Positions 21,390 to 28,221 of a DNA stretch of 28,585 nucleotides are shown here, in pieces (within the stretch, counting starts at the first letter, position 1; every line of letters begins with the position of its first letter). A program made the position numbers and the translations under genes. Under the pieces are notes generated by a model that searched no databases, was not told the origin of the DNA, and was given only the letters and a program-made list of their open reading frames with translations. Origin of the DNA: a bacterium (lineage in GTDB: Bacteria > Spirochaetota > UBA4802 > UBA5550); the NCBI GenBank assembly GCA_024224995.1, contig JAAENB010000976.1, forward strand, positions 1-28,585, read 5' to 3'.

Positions 21390-24239
21390 ATGAAAGCAGC
21401 AAAATATATCAAAAAAAAGTTTATATTCTTTGTTGTTATTGTATGCGCCATTATCCCGGTCCGGTGCGCAGAAGAACAAAGCAAAGTGACGCTCACACCG
21501 GAAGAACGGGAATGGCTCCGGCAAAATGACGGGAAAATAACTGTTCCCTTTGGCATAAACGTCCCTCCCAACGCGTTTTACAATGAAGAAGGGGAGTATG
21601 TAGGGATCAGCATTGACTATTTTGCTATCATTGAAAAAAAATTAAATTTCAAGTTCAAAGTTGTCCGGGTTAATACCTGGCAGGAGATTATGGACAGGGC
21701 AGCCGCAGGCGAGCTCGACATAATCGGCGGCCTGGCGCAAACCCCCGCACGATCCAGGCAGTTTCTCTTCACAAAGCCTGTCATGACTATCCCGTACGTA
21801 ATTATAGTACGGAAAGAGATAAAGACGAGTCTTTCCCCGGAAAAAATGAGAGGAATGAAGATCGCGGTGGTTGACGGCTATGCTGCAGCAGAATTCCTCC
21901 GGGAAAAATATAAGTACCTTACGATTGAACCGGTTCCCGACGACCTTACGGGCCTGTGGGATGTTTCCTTTGGACGGGTCGATGGCATGATAACGAATAT
22001 CGCATACGCCAGTTATTTAATCGAAAAAGAAAGCATATCCAACCTCCGTGTTGCCGGAGAGAGCGGGTATATTAACGTGATGCGTATAGCGTCAACAAAA
22101 GAAAAACCCATATTAAACAGGATCCTCAACAGAACCATGGCTTCTATCAGCAAAAAGGAAGCCGACAGGATCTACCGGAAATGGATCAAACTGGAACACG
22201 ACCGGTTCCTGTTCAGTAAAAAATTCCGCGTTGCTTTTTTCTCCGGTCTGGGCATTATCGTACTTATTATTTTTTTGGTTCTTGCCTGGAACCGGGCTCT
22301 TCGAAAAAAGGTAATCCTGCGAACTGCGGAGCTGAAAAAATCGGAAGAAAAATACCGGGGCATTTTTGAGAACGCGATCAACGGGATTTTTCAAATTGAT
22401 ACCAACAAAAAACTCAGCATGGCCAACCCGGCACTGGCGCAAATCTTCGGATACCCGTCTCCCGAAAAGATGGTTGCTGTACTTTCGGAACGGGAAGGAT
22501 CGGTATTTGTTAATCCCGGGCAAGCGGGAAAGCTTCAGTCTCTCATCAATACGCATGGCATATTAACTAATTTTGAAACGCAATGCTTTCGAATAGATAA
22601 AAGCATTATAGACGTATCTATTAATGCCCACGCGGTACGGGATGAATCCGGTACCCCGCTTTATTATGAAGGTATCCTTGAAGATATTACCGGAAAAAAA
22701 GCGGCAGATGAGCTCAAAAGAGCCAGGGACAGGGCTGAGGCTTCGACCCGGGCAAAAAGTGAGTTCCTGGCAAATATGAGCCATGAAATACGAACTCCCA
22801 TGAACGCCATACTTGGTTTTTCCGAGTTACTGGAATCCATGGTACAGGCGTCCCTGCAAAAAGAATATCTTTCCGCTATTGTTTCGAGCGGGAAAGTGCT
22901 CCTTGACCTCATCAACGATATTCTCGACCTTTCCAAAATTGAAGCAGGCAGAGTGGAACTCCAGTACGCCCCGGTGGATATCCAGGCCCTTATACAGGGG
23001 ATTGAGCAAATCTTTTCCATGAAAATATACGCGAAAGGGCTCAATTTCCAGGTTATTGTTGACCCGGATCTGCCGGAAGGCTTATTGCTGGATGAAGTGC
23101 GGCTGCGCCAGGTCCTTTTTAACCTTGTGGGCAATGCCATTAAGTTCACGGAATCAGGAAGCATAACGCTTGCTGTGCGGAAATCGGGTACCGCTCACCA
23201 GGATAACTCAATTGACTGCATCGTATCCGTTAGTGACACGGGAATCGGCATTGCCGAAGACCAGAAGGAGCTTATTTTTGAACCGTTTCGCCAGCACAAA
23301 GGACAGCAGCTGTCCCGGTACGGCGGGACAGGCCTGGGTCTGGCCATCAGCAAACGGCTTGTTGAAATTATGGGTGGAGAAATGTCTCTGGCCAGTATCC
23401 CTGGCCAGGGCAGTTCCTTTTTTGTTGAGCTTAAAAATATCCACCCTGCTGCTCTTCCCCCTCCCCTTCTGACGCGGGACAATCTAGTCGAAGGCACCAT
23501 TCTCTTCAAAACTGCCCTGGTCCTTGTTATTGATGATATCGCCCATAACCGGAACCTTATTAAAGGGTTCCTTGATTTCCCTGCCATCTCCATTATTGAA
23601 GCTGCTAATGGTAAAGAAGGGACCCTGGCTGCCCGGACGCACCGGCCTAACCTGGTCCTTATGGATATGAAAATGCCCGAAATGGACGGGTATGAGGCGA
23701 TTAAAATCTTCAAAGAGGATGACTCTATTCAATCGATCCCGGTTATCGCCATAACCGCGTCCGCGTTACTTGAGGACGAACAAAAGATCCGGGACCTGGG
23801 TTTTGCCGATTACCTGAGAAAACCCATTAGTAAAGACGATCTTTTTTCGGCAGTTCTTCCCTTCCTGCCCCATGAGCGGGTTGCTGCTGCCGGGATAAAA
23901 CCGGTAGTGAGGGACAATACGGGATTGTCGTTTTCAATTTCAATTGATAAAGATTCCCTTTCCCATGAGTTACAGGCCCGGCTCCCGGAGCTCCTTACGA
24001 TTCTTGATACGGATCTTATGGATGCCTGGACCCTGGTTCGAAAGGGGTTTATTATGGACAGGATTGAACTGTTCGCGGCGCGGGTTGAAGAATTGGGGAA
24101 AAAGTATCAGTTCGATATCATTCGAGATTGGGGCAGTTCCCTTCGTGAATATACAAAAAGTTTTAATATTGAAAAGGTTACGGCTACGCTTGATATTTTT
24201 CCGGAGCTGGTTGAGCGGGTCCGGGAGATTTGCTCTTGA
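21390..24239 (+). CDS. BvgS-like hybrid sensor histidine kinase
   Basis: 949 aa membrane kinase. An N-terminal signal/TM (about 8-26) leads to a periplasmic solute-binding protein domain of the SBP_bac_3 type (about 35-270; WLRQNDGKITVPFG, ELDIIGGLAQTPARS). TM at 279-300, PAS domain (about 315-435), dimerisation/phosphorylation domain with H465 in NMSHEIRTPMN, ATPase domain with N582, DTGIG 616-620 and GGTGLGLA 645-652, and a receiver domain with DD at 715-716, phospho-acceptor D759 in LVLMDMKMPEMDGY and K811. The last ~110 residues are a helical tail often seen after the receiver in hybrid kinases; it has no clear Hpt histidine. No response-regulator gene is adjacent, so the partner is elsewhere. 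The ligand is unknown; proximity to ectABC is not proof of osmosensing. The gene ends 2 bp before the convergent DUF1016 gene, leaving no room for a terminator. Confidence 0.9.
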   Translation: MKAAKYIKKKFIFFVVIVCAIIPVRCAEEQSKVTLTPEEREWLRQNDGKITVPFGINVPPNAFYNEEGEYVGISIDYFAIIEKKLNFKFKVVRVNTWQEIMDRAAAGELDIIGGLAQTPARSRQFLFTKPVMTIPYVIIVRKEIKTSLSPEKMRGMKIAVVDGYAAAEFLREKYKYLTIEPVPDDLTGLWDVSFGRVDGMITNIAYASYLIEKESISNLRVAGESGYINVMRIASTKEKPILNRILNRTMASISKKEADRIYRKWIKLEHDRFLFSKKFRVAFFSGLGIIVLIIFLVLAWNRALRKKVILRTAELKKSEEKYRGIFENAINGIFQIDTNKKLSMANPALAQIFGYPSPEKMVAVLSEREGSVFVNPGQAGKLQSLINTHGILTNFETQCFRIDKSIIDVSINAHAVRDESGTPLYYEGILEDITGKKAADELKRARDRAEASTRAKSEFLANMSHEIRTPMNAILGFSELLESMVQASLQKEYLSAIVSSGKVLLDLINDILDLSKIEAGRVELQYAPVDIQALIQGIEQIFSMKIYAKGLNFQVIVDPDLPEGLLLDEVRLRQVLFNLVGNAIKFTESGSITLAVRKSGTAHQDNSIDCIVSVSDTGIGIAEDQKELIFEPFRQHKGQQLSRYGGTGLGLAISKRLVEIMGGEMSLASIPGQGSSFFVELKNIHPAALPPPLLTRDNLVEGTILFKTALVLVIDDIAHNRNLIKGFLDFPAISIIEAANGKEGTLAARTHRPNLVLMDMKMPEMDGYEAIKIFKEDDSIQSIPVIAITASALLEDEQKIRDLGFADYLRKPISKDDLFSAVLPFLPHERVAAAGIKPVVRDNTGLSFSISIDKDSLSHELQARLPELLTILDTDLMDAWTLVRKGFIMDRIELFAARVEELGKKYQFDIIRDWGSSLREYTKSFNIEKVTATLDIFPELVERVREICS

Positions 24240-24241
24240 AA

Positions 24242-25246
24242 TCAACTATCATCTTTTTCTTCCAGTAATTCATAAAACTCATTCAACTTTCGACTCAGCA
24301 GCTCCTTTGAAATCAATTTTGTTTCATAATCAGCAACAACTGTTGGGCTCAAAGAACGGCTCAGCGCGTACTCAACCACTTCATCATCTTTGTCGCGGCA
24401 GAGTAAAATACCGATACTGGGATTTTCATGAGCTTTTTTAATATCACGGTCAAGGGATTCGAGGTAAAACTCAAGCCTGCCAATATAATCAGGTTTAAAT
24501 GAATCGATCTTCAATTCAATAGCAACAAGACATTGCAATTCTCTATGATAAAAAAGCAGGTCAATATAAAAATCGCTTTTCCCCACCTGTAAGCGAAATT
24601 CCTCTCCTAATAAGGTGAAATCCCGCCCAAGCTCAAGAATGAACTTTTTTAAATTTTTTAATAGAGCTTTCTTTAAATTTTCCTCGGAATATGTTTCGGG
24701 AATGTTTAAAAATTCAAAAACATAGCTGTCCTTAAAAAGACCTGTTGTATCCTGTGGTAATTGCTCCAGATTCCGGGATAACCTGCTATCGGCAAGTACT
24801 GTACGCTCAAATGCCCCGCTGGTTATTTGTCGATCCAGCTCTCTTTTAGAGTATTTTTCATTAAGAGACAGCTTAATATAGAACTCTTTTTCTTCAATTG
24901 TTTTACAGCGGGACAGGATTACCTGGTTGTTCGTCCAGCTCAATTGTGTCACCAGTGGCGACACAATTTCACGATTTTCATAGGTTTCATAAAATTGCTT
25001 CATCCGGTAAAGATTCCGGCGCTCAAAGCCTTTTAACCCGGGCTCCTGTTCTTTAATATAAGCTGCCAATTGATCAACAGTTTTATTTCCCCATTCTGAA
25101 GAATTAATTTTTCCGCTGATATATTTGCCAAGTTCCCAATATAATGTAATAAGCTCTTTATTTACCGCGGAAAAAGCTTTGTTCCGCGCCTTTCTAATAT
25201 GAGATAAAATATCAAAAAAGTCTTTAACAGGAAGATTATCACTCAT
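24242..25246 (-). CDS. DUF1016 (YhcG-type) PDDEXK nuclease-domain protein
   Basis: 334 aa from ATG 25246 (ribosome site GAGGTGAG seven bases upstream); a longer in-frame reading to 25342 crosses the promoter and is not credible. The N-terminal helical half shows AVNKELITLYWELGKYIS, RNLYRMKQFYETY and WTNNQVILSRC, as in DUF1016. The C-terminal half is a PDDEXK nuclease fold: DFYIDLLFYHRELQCLVAIELKI, with Asp, Glu and Lys in the expected order, and HENPSIGILLCRDKDDEVVEYAL. The family is common in accessory regions and often lies near restriction or toxin-antitoxin genes; its cellular role is not firmly known. It stands alone here, divergent from the Rrf2 gene. Confidence 0.85.
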   Translation of the reverse strand: MSDNLPVKDFFDILSHIRKARNKAFSAVNKELITLYWELGKYISGKINSSEWGNKTVDQLAAYIKEQEPGLKGFERRNLYRMKQFYETYENREIVSPLVTQLSWTNNQVILSRCKTIEEKEFYIKLSLNEKYSKRELDRQITSGAFERTVLADSRLSRNLEQLPQDTTGLFKDSYVFEFLNIPETYSEENLKKALLKNLKKFILELGRDFTLLGEEFRLQVGKSDFYIDLLFYHRELQCLVAIELKIDSFKPDYIGRLEFYLESLDRDIKKAHENPSIGILLCRDKDDEVVEYALSRSLSPTVVADYETKLISKELLSRKLNEFYELLEEKDDS

Positions 25247-25268
25247 AAATATACTCACCTCAACAACA

Positions 25269-25315
25269 CTAAACAAATATTTAGTCATCAATATACTATT
25301 GTATATAAATGTCAA
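25269..25315 (-). promoter_or_regulatory. Promoter and two inverted repeats before the DUF1016 gene
   Basis: On the minus strand TTGACA (25315-25310) is 16 bases from TATTGA (25293-25288). Two short palindromes overlap the start region: TATAC-N4-GTATA at 25292-25305 and CTAAA-N6-TTTAG at 25269-25284. They may be operator sites; the binder is unknown. Confidence 0.45.
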
Positions 25316-25335
25316 GTATGAATTAATAAAAACAC

Positions 25336-25367
25336 TTGACAAATTTAAAAGTAACTTTTATTGTTAC
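25336..25367 (+). promoter_or_regulatory. Promoter and operator of the Rrf2 gene
   Basis: TTGACA (25336-25341), 17-base spacer and TATTGT (25359-25364). The palindrome GTAAC-N7-GTTAC (25351-25367) covers the -10 box. The same palindrome with the same spacing lies before the oxidase gene at 25853-25869, so it is probably the site of the Rrf2 protein itself (autorepression). Confidence 0.65.
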
Positions 25368-25383
25368 ATAAAAGGATTTACAA

Positions 25384-25833
25384 ATGAAATCAAGCAGCAG
25401 GTTTATCATAGCGGTTCATATCCTGTCAATTATCCACCTGGCTACGGCCTTACGTAAACTGGATAATACAAAGTCCGAGATAATTGCTCAGAGTGTAAAT
25501 ACCAACCCCGTCGTTATCCGGAGACTTATGAAAATGTTAAAAGACGCGGGCCTGGTTGAATCAAGAAAAGGCGTTCATGGGGGTTTTACCCTGGCAAAAG
25601 CAGCACCAGGTATTAATCTATATGAAATATATAGCGCCGTGGAAAAATCCGGGCTCTTTCATGCTCCCTACAATGAACCGAATATAAACTGTCCCGTTGG
25701 AAGAAACCTCAATGGCGCGTTAAAAGGAGTTCTGGGGAACGCGGAAGCTGCCATGTATGGAGTCTTAAAAAAGGTAACTCTTGAAGATATAATTAATGAG
25801 ATTACCGCAATAGAAACTTCATCAAAAAAATAA
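25384..25833 (+). CDS. Rrf2-family transcription regulator (YwnA-like)
   Basis: 149 aa winged-helix regulator. Seen: FIIAVHILSIIHL, an HTH with IAQSVNTNPVVIRRLMKMLKDAGLV, wing ESRKGVHGGFTLAK and a dimer helix. Unlike IscR or NsrR it lacks a three-cysteine cluster; the single C103 in NINCPVGRNL is typical of YwnA-like members and might be a redox switch (inference). ATG 25384 has AAAGGA about seven bases upstream. It is autoregulated if the GTAAC-N7-GTTAC site is its operator, and the next gene downstream carries the same site. Confidence 0.85.
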   Translation: MKSSSRFIIAVHILSIIHLATALRKLDNTKSEIIAQSVNTNPVVIRRLMKMLKDAGLVESRKGVHGGFTLAKAAPGINLYEIYSAVEKSGLFHAPYNEPNINCPVGRNLNGALKGVLGNAEAAMYGVLKKVTLEDIINEITAIETSSKK

Positions 25834-25852
25834 TATTTTTTTAGGCTAAAAT

Positions 25853-25869
25853 GTAACAATACTTGTTAC
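25853..25869 (+). promoter_or_regulatory. Second Rrf2-type operator, before the oxidase gene
   Basis: GTAAC-N7-GTTAC. Read on the opposite strand it also shares TATTGTTACAT with the site at 25351-25367. A possible -10 box TAAAAT (25847-25852) directly precedes it, with no good -35. Confidence 0.6.
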
Positions 25870-25892
25870 TAAAAAAACAAAGGAGCATTATT

Positions 25893-26294
25893 ATGAGCGA
25901 AATAATTAAATTTTTAGAAGAAAACAGGGTTGGTTTTATGGCTACTATTGATGGGAACAAGCCAAGAGTAAGAGCGTTTGGGTATTTATATTCGGAAGAC
26001 GACAATCTCTATTTTTGTACGGCAAATACCAAGAACGTTTACCGGCAGATGCAGGAGAATTCTACAGTTGAGTTCGCGGCAATGTCTAAGAGCTTTGATA
26101 CACTGCGGGTTAGCGGCGATATCCATTTCACTGATGACAGGGAAAAAAAGGTAAAGGTTTTTGAAGCTGCCCCGCAGCTGAAAGCGCTCTACCAGGATGC
26201 CCATAACCCGGTTTTTGAGGTCTTTTATATGTCGGTGAAAGAGGCGATCTTTTTTAATATGGCGAATCCGCAGCCCCGGGTTGTTGAATTTTAG
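25893..26294 (+). CDS. Pyridoxamine 5'-phosphate oxidase-like FMN-binding protein
   Basis: 133 aa from ATG 25893, chosen because AGGAG (25881-25885) lies seven bases upstream; an earlier TTG at 25863 would overlap the operator. The split-barrel flavin-binding fold is seen in MATIDGNKPRVRAFGYLY, DNLYFCTANTKNVYRQM, VEFAAM, LRVSGDIHF and the C-terminal AIFFNM. Small proteins of this family reduce or bind flavin-linked substrates (FMN or F420); the substrate is not predictable. It is probably controlled by the adjacent Rrf2 protein, a common arrangement for flavin-dependent stress enzymes. Confidence 0.82.
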   Translation: MSEIIKFLEENRVGFMATIDGNKPRVRAFGYLYSEDDNLYFCTANTKNVYRQMQENSTVEFAAMSKSFDTLRVSGDIHFTDDREKKVKVFEAAPQLKALYQDAHNPVFEVFYMSVKEAIFFNMANPQPRVVEF

Positions 26295-26310
26295 ATTTAT
26301 GAAAACAAGA

Positions 26311-26341
26311 TCCTGTTGTCCGGCAATTCCGGACAACAGGA
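26311..26341. repeat. Left palindrome bracketing the toxin-antitoxin pair
   Basis: A perfect 13-bp stem: TCCTGTTGTCCGG, CAATT loop, CCGGACAACAGGA. The core GTTGTCCGG-N5-CCGGACAAC (26315-26337) recurs at 27030-27052, so this is one of a pair and not only a terminator of the oxidase gene. A T-run begins eleven bases later, which is far for intrinsic termination. Confidence 0.65.
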
Positions 26342-26358
26342 CTCTCATCAATTTTTTC

Positions 26359-26387
26359 TTGACAACTTGTCAACTTAATAGTATCTT
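26359..26387 (+). promoter_or_regulatory. Promoter and operator of the toxin-antitoxin pair
   Basis: TTGACA (26359-26364), 17-base spacer and TATCTT (26382-26387). A perfect palindrome TTGACAA-C-TTGTCAA (26359-26373) covers the -35 box, the expected place for autorepression by the antitoxin. The ATG at 26395 is seven bases after the -10 box and has no ribosome site, so a leaderless mRNA is predicted. Confidence 0.65.
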
Positions 26388-26394
26388 TATTATT

Positions 26395-26634
26395 ATGAAA
26401 ACATTACAAGTCGGTGAACTAAAATCTAAATTTTCCCAGGTTATTGATGATATTAAACATGGTGAAGAAATAGCTATTTCTTTTGGCAAAAAAAAAGAAA
26501 CAATTGCTGTCATCGTTCCAATTGCGGTGTACAAGAAAAAAAGACAAAGGAAACTGGGTATTTTAGAAAACAAAGCTTCATACAAAATGTCTGATGACTT
26601 TTCAATTTCGGATGATGAGTTATTGGATATATGA
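26395..26634 (+). CDS. Phd/YefM-type antitoxin
   Basis: 79 aa. The N-terminal fold (MKTLQVGELKSKFSQVIDDI, GEEIAISFGKKKETIAVIVPI) is that of Phd/YefM DNA-binding antitoxins; the C-terminal acidic tail (SDDFSISDDELLDI) is the usual toxin-binding part. A longer in-frame reading to 26281 would run through the palindrome and the promoter and is rejected. It overlaps the toxin gene by four bases (ATGA), and the palindrome in its promoter suggests autoregulation. Role: neutralises the PIN toxin. Confidence 0.85.
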   Translation: MKTLQVGELKSKFSQVIDDIKHGEEIAISFGKKKETIAVIVPIAVYKKKRQRKLGILENKASYKMSDDFSISDDELLDI

Positions 26635-27029
26635 ATTACCTGTTAGATACACATGTTTTTCTCTGGTCCATAATGGACAGTAAAAAATTAAGTAAAAAAG
26701 TTAAAAATATACTTACCGATATTGAGAACAACATTTTAATCAGTGTAATTACGTATTGGGAAATATCTCTAAAATATAATATTGGAAAGCTTTCCTTAAA
26801 CAATATTTACCCTGATGATTTGCCTGAAATTGCAGCCAGATCCGGTTTTGAGAACGTAACCGTATCCCCAAATGAAGTTTCATCTTTTTATAAACTGCCA
26901 ATCCACAACCATAAAGATCCATTTGACAGATTGATTATTTGGCAGGCTATTAAAAATGAATATACCTTAATATCAAAAGACACCAAATTTGATGACTACA
27001 CACAATTTAGCTTAAAGGTCTTTTGGTAA
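26631..27029 (+). CDS. PIN-domain toxin ribonuclease (VapC-like)
   Basis: 132 aa PIN nuclease. The acidic residues expected at the Mg-dependent active site are D6 (LLDTHVFLW), E44 (YWEIS), D96/D99 (HKDPFDR) and D117 (SKDTKF). The LLDTHVFLWSI and HKDPFDRLIIWQA motifs match the Sll0205-like branch that pairs with Phd/YefM-type antitoxins. Such toxins cut specific RNA, often tRNA; the target here is unknown. It overlaps the antitoxin by ATGA and is followed immediately by the right-hand palindrome. A+T-rich codon use compared with the ectoine genes supports recent acquisition. Confidence 0.88.
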   Translation: MNYLLDTHVFLWSIMDSKKLSKKVKNILTDIENNILISVITYWEISLKYNIGKLSLNNIYPDDLPEIAARSGFENVTVSPNEVSSFYKLPIHNHKDPFDRLIIWQAIKNEYTLISKDTKFDDYTQFSLKVFW

Positions 27030-27052
27030 GTTGTCCGGGAATTCCGGTCAAC
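27030..27052. repeat. Right palindrome bracketing the toxin-antitoxin pair
   Basis: GTTGTCCGG, GAATT, CCGGTCAAC: 21 of 23 bases match the core at 26315-26337. It begins on the base after the toxin stop codon. As one of the pair it points to a mobile or cassette-like unit, or to a REP-like element used at gene ends. Confidence 0.65.
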
Positions 27053-27338
27053 ATCATGTGACATAATCCGGTCGATCAATTACTTGACAATAAAAAAAAT
27101 CAATAAAAATCAAAAGAATTCCGTGATTCGGCAGGGAAACTATGCGTGCCTGTTGCGGAACCCGTAGATATTGGTCAAAAATATTGTGTTGATGGCACAA
27201 ACGGCTGCCCCTTACAAGATTATTTATTTTACTATTAAAGTAGATGAGGCAAAACAGATAAACAAGGCAGACCGGGCGAAATTGACAAAGCCTGGTGATG
27301 GGAAGTAAGGTATTACGCTTTTGAGGGTGTTCCAATCC
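27053..27338 (+). ncRNA. Gene-free stretch, possible small RNA ending at a strong terminator
   Basis: No protein gene is convincing in either direction. TTGACA occurs at 27084-27089 but its -10 partner is poor (AAAAAT, 15-base gap). The sequence has pairing potential: TTCCG ... CAGG-N13-CCTG ... CGGAA (about 27119-27166), and CCTTAC (near 27212) with GTAAGG (near 27306). It ends at the intrinsic terminator at 27339-27367. A ~250-nt transcript is possible. It does not match any RNA family I can name; I tested tmRNA, RNase P, SRP, 6S, cobalamin and c-di-GMP signatures by eye without success. Confidence 0.3.
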
Positions 27339-27367
27339 AGCGGGGTTATTAAACCCCGCTTTTTTTC
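27339..27367 (+). terminator. Strong intrinsic terminator
   Basis: Perfect stem AGCGGGGTT-ATTA-AACCCCGCT (27339-27360) followed by seven T. It lies more than 300 bases after the toxin stop, with no gene in between, so it must end either the toxin-antitoxin mRNA or an unrecognised RNA. Confidence 0.85.
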
Positions 27368-27403
27368 TCCCCATGTTCCTTAGCCGGGAAAAGCATTTTT
27401 TCC

Positions 27404-27432
27404 TTGACCGGAAGCAAATTCCAGGTTAGAAT
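27404..27432 (+). promoter_or_regulatory. Sigma70-like promoter of the cyclic-nucleotide-binding gene
   Basis: TTGACC (27404-27409), 17-base spacer, TAGAAT (27427-27432), about 32 bases before the ATG. AGGAG at 27453-27457 is the ribosome site. Confidence 0.65.
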
Positions 27433-27464
27433 TATTTACGGAATAAAGCACCAGGAGAATTACC

Positions 27465-27845
27465 ATGTCAAAACTCTTCGACCACTACGGTTCAACATAT
27501 AAAAAGGGTGACTACATTTTCAGAGAAGGGGACAGTGCCAACTATCTCTACATGATCCACGAAGGAAGGGTCCAGATCACCAAAAAAGCCGGTGGAATGG
27601 AGAAAGAGATAAACATTCTCGAAGAAGGTGAGTTCTTTGGTGAAATGGCCATTATCAATTTCAAGCCCCGGTCCGCGAACGCCCGTGCCGTAATTGACTG
27701 CAAATTGATCCGCATGGACAGAGAATCATTTTATAACTCAGTAAAAGACAACAACCAGTTCGCGGTGACTGTAATCCAGTACCTGTCGGACCGTCTGCGG
27801 GAAACCGACGAGGAATTAACCGCCTTGCTGGGCAAACAGCGCTAA
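27465..27845 (+). CDS. Stand-alone cyclic-nucleotide-binding domain protein
   Basis: 126 aa, a single CAP_ED beta-barrel: YKKGDYIFREGDSANYLYMIHEGRV, then the phosphate-binding cassette GEFFGEMAIINFKPRSANARA with Glu and Arg in the expected places for cAMP/cGMP contact, and a C-terminal helix (FAVTVIQYLSDRL). It has no HTH, so it is not a Crp/Fnr regulator by itself; small proteins of this kind usually act through protein contacts. Ribosome site AGGAG seven bases upstream; own promoter; no clear terminator after it. Confidence 0.88.
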   Translation: MSKLFDHYGSTYKKGDYIFREGDSANYLYMIHEGRVQITKKAGGMEKEINILEEGEFFGEMAIINFKPRSANARAVIDCKLIRMDRESFYNSVKDNNQFAVTVIQYLSDRLRETDEELTALLGKQR

Positions 27846-27928
27846 TACTGTTCCGGCTTTCCCCATCTTCCAACAATACCCATACCAGGCATATCCTTTA
27901 ATTAAATTAATTTAAATTTTGCAAAAAA

Positions 27929-27996
27929 ACAGGATTCCTGTAAAAAAAAGCTTGCTATTATATCCGTAGCATGCTTTTATATCCGTAGCATGCTAC
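27929..27996. repeat. Palindrome and 19-bp tandem repeat upstream of the tautomerase gene
   Basis: A perfect palindrome ACAGGA-T-TCCTGT (27929-27941) between A-runs is followed by a unit of 19 bases present twice (TTATATCCGTAGCATGCT at 27958-27975 and 27977-27994). The second copy completes a 12-bp palindrome GTAGCATGCTAC (27985-27996). The site lies 27-95 bases before the start codon, the usual place for operators. No binder is known. Confidence 0.6.
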
Positions 27997-28023
27997 AAAA
28001 ACAAGAGCACAAGGAGGCACAAT

Positions 28024-28221
28024 ATGCCAATTATCTCTATAACAATGGGCCAGCAAGCAGATGACCAACAAAAAAGTGAACTAATTCAAAAGCTAACTTC
28101 TACGGCAGTAGAAATAACCAAAATGCCGGAATATGCTTTTACTGTTTTGATTCATGAATTGCCCGACCAGAATATCGGTCTGGGTGGGAAAACACTTACT
28201 GAGGTAAAAAAATCTCAGTAA
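28024..28221 (+). CDS. 4-oxalocrotonate tautomerase-like protein
   Basis: 65 aa. The start MPIISITMG gives the N-terminal Pro1 that acts as catalytic base in the tautomerase superfamily, and the end matches the family pattern (VLIHELPDQNIGLGGKTL). AAGGAGG at 28011-28017 is an excellent ribosome site six bases before the ATG. The protein has no arginine at all, so the substrate-binding Arg11 and Arg39 of classical 4-OT are missing (Gln and Thr are near those places). It may therefore act on a different, perhaps uncharged, substrate, or not as a 4-OT. No catabolic genes are nearby. Confidence 0.85.
   Translation: MPIISITMGQQADDQQKSELIQKLTSTAVEITKMPEYAFTVLIHELPDQNIGLGGKTLTEVKKSQ

Noticed and set aside
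26294..26360. Intrinsic terminator for the oxidase gene
   Set aside because: The hairpin is perfect but the T-run starts eleven bases later, and the same palindrome recurs at 27030, so a repeat pair explains it better.
27142..27241. Short plus-strand frame that begins GTG CCT and looks somewhat protein-like
   Set aside because: About 30 codons, no ribosome site and no recognised motif; could be a gene scrap but cannot be supported.
27054..27374. 106-codon minus-strand frame
   Set aside because: Starts inside the T-tract side of the terminator and has no family features or ribosome site.
27958..27996. CRISPR-like direct repeat
   Set aside because: Only two copies, one base apart; no spacers or cas genes.
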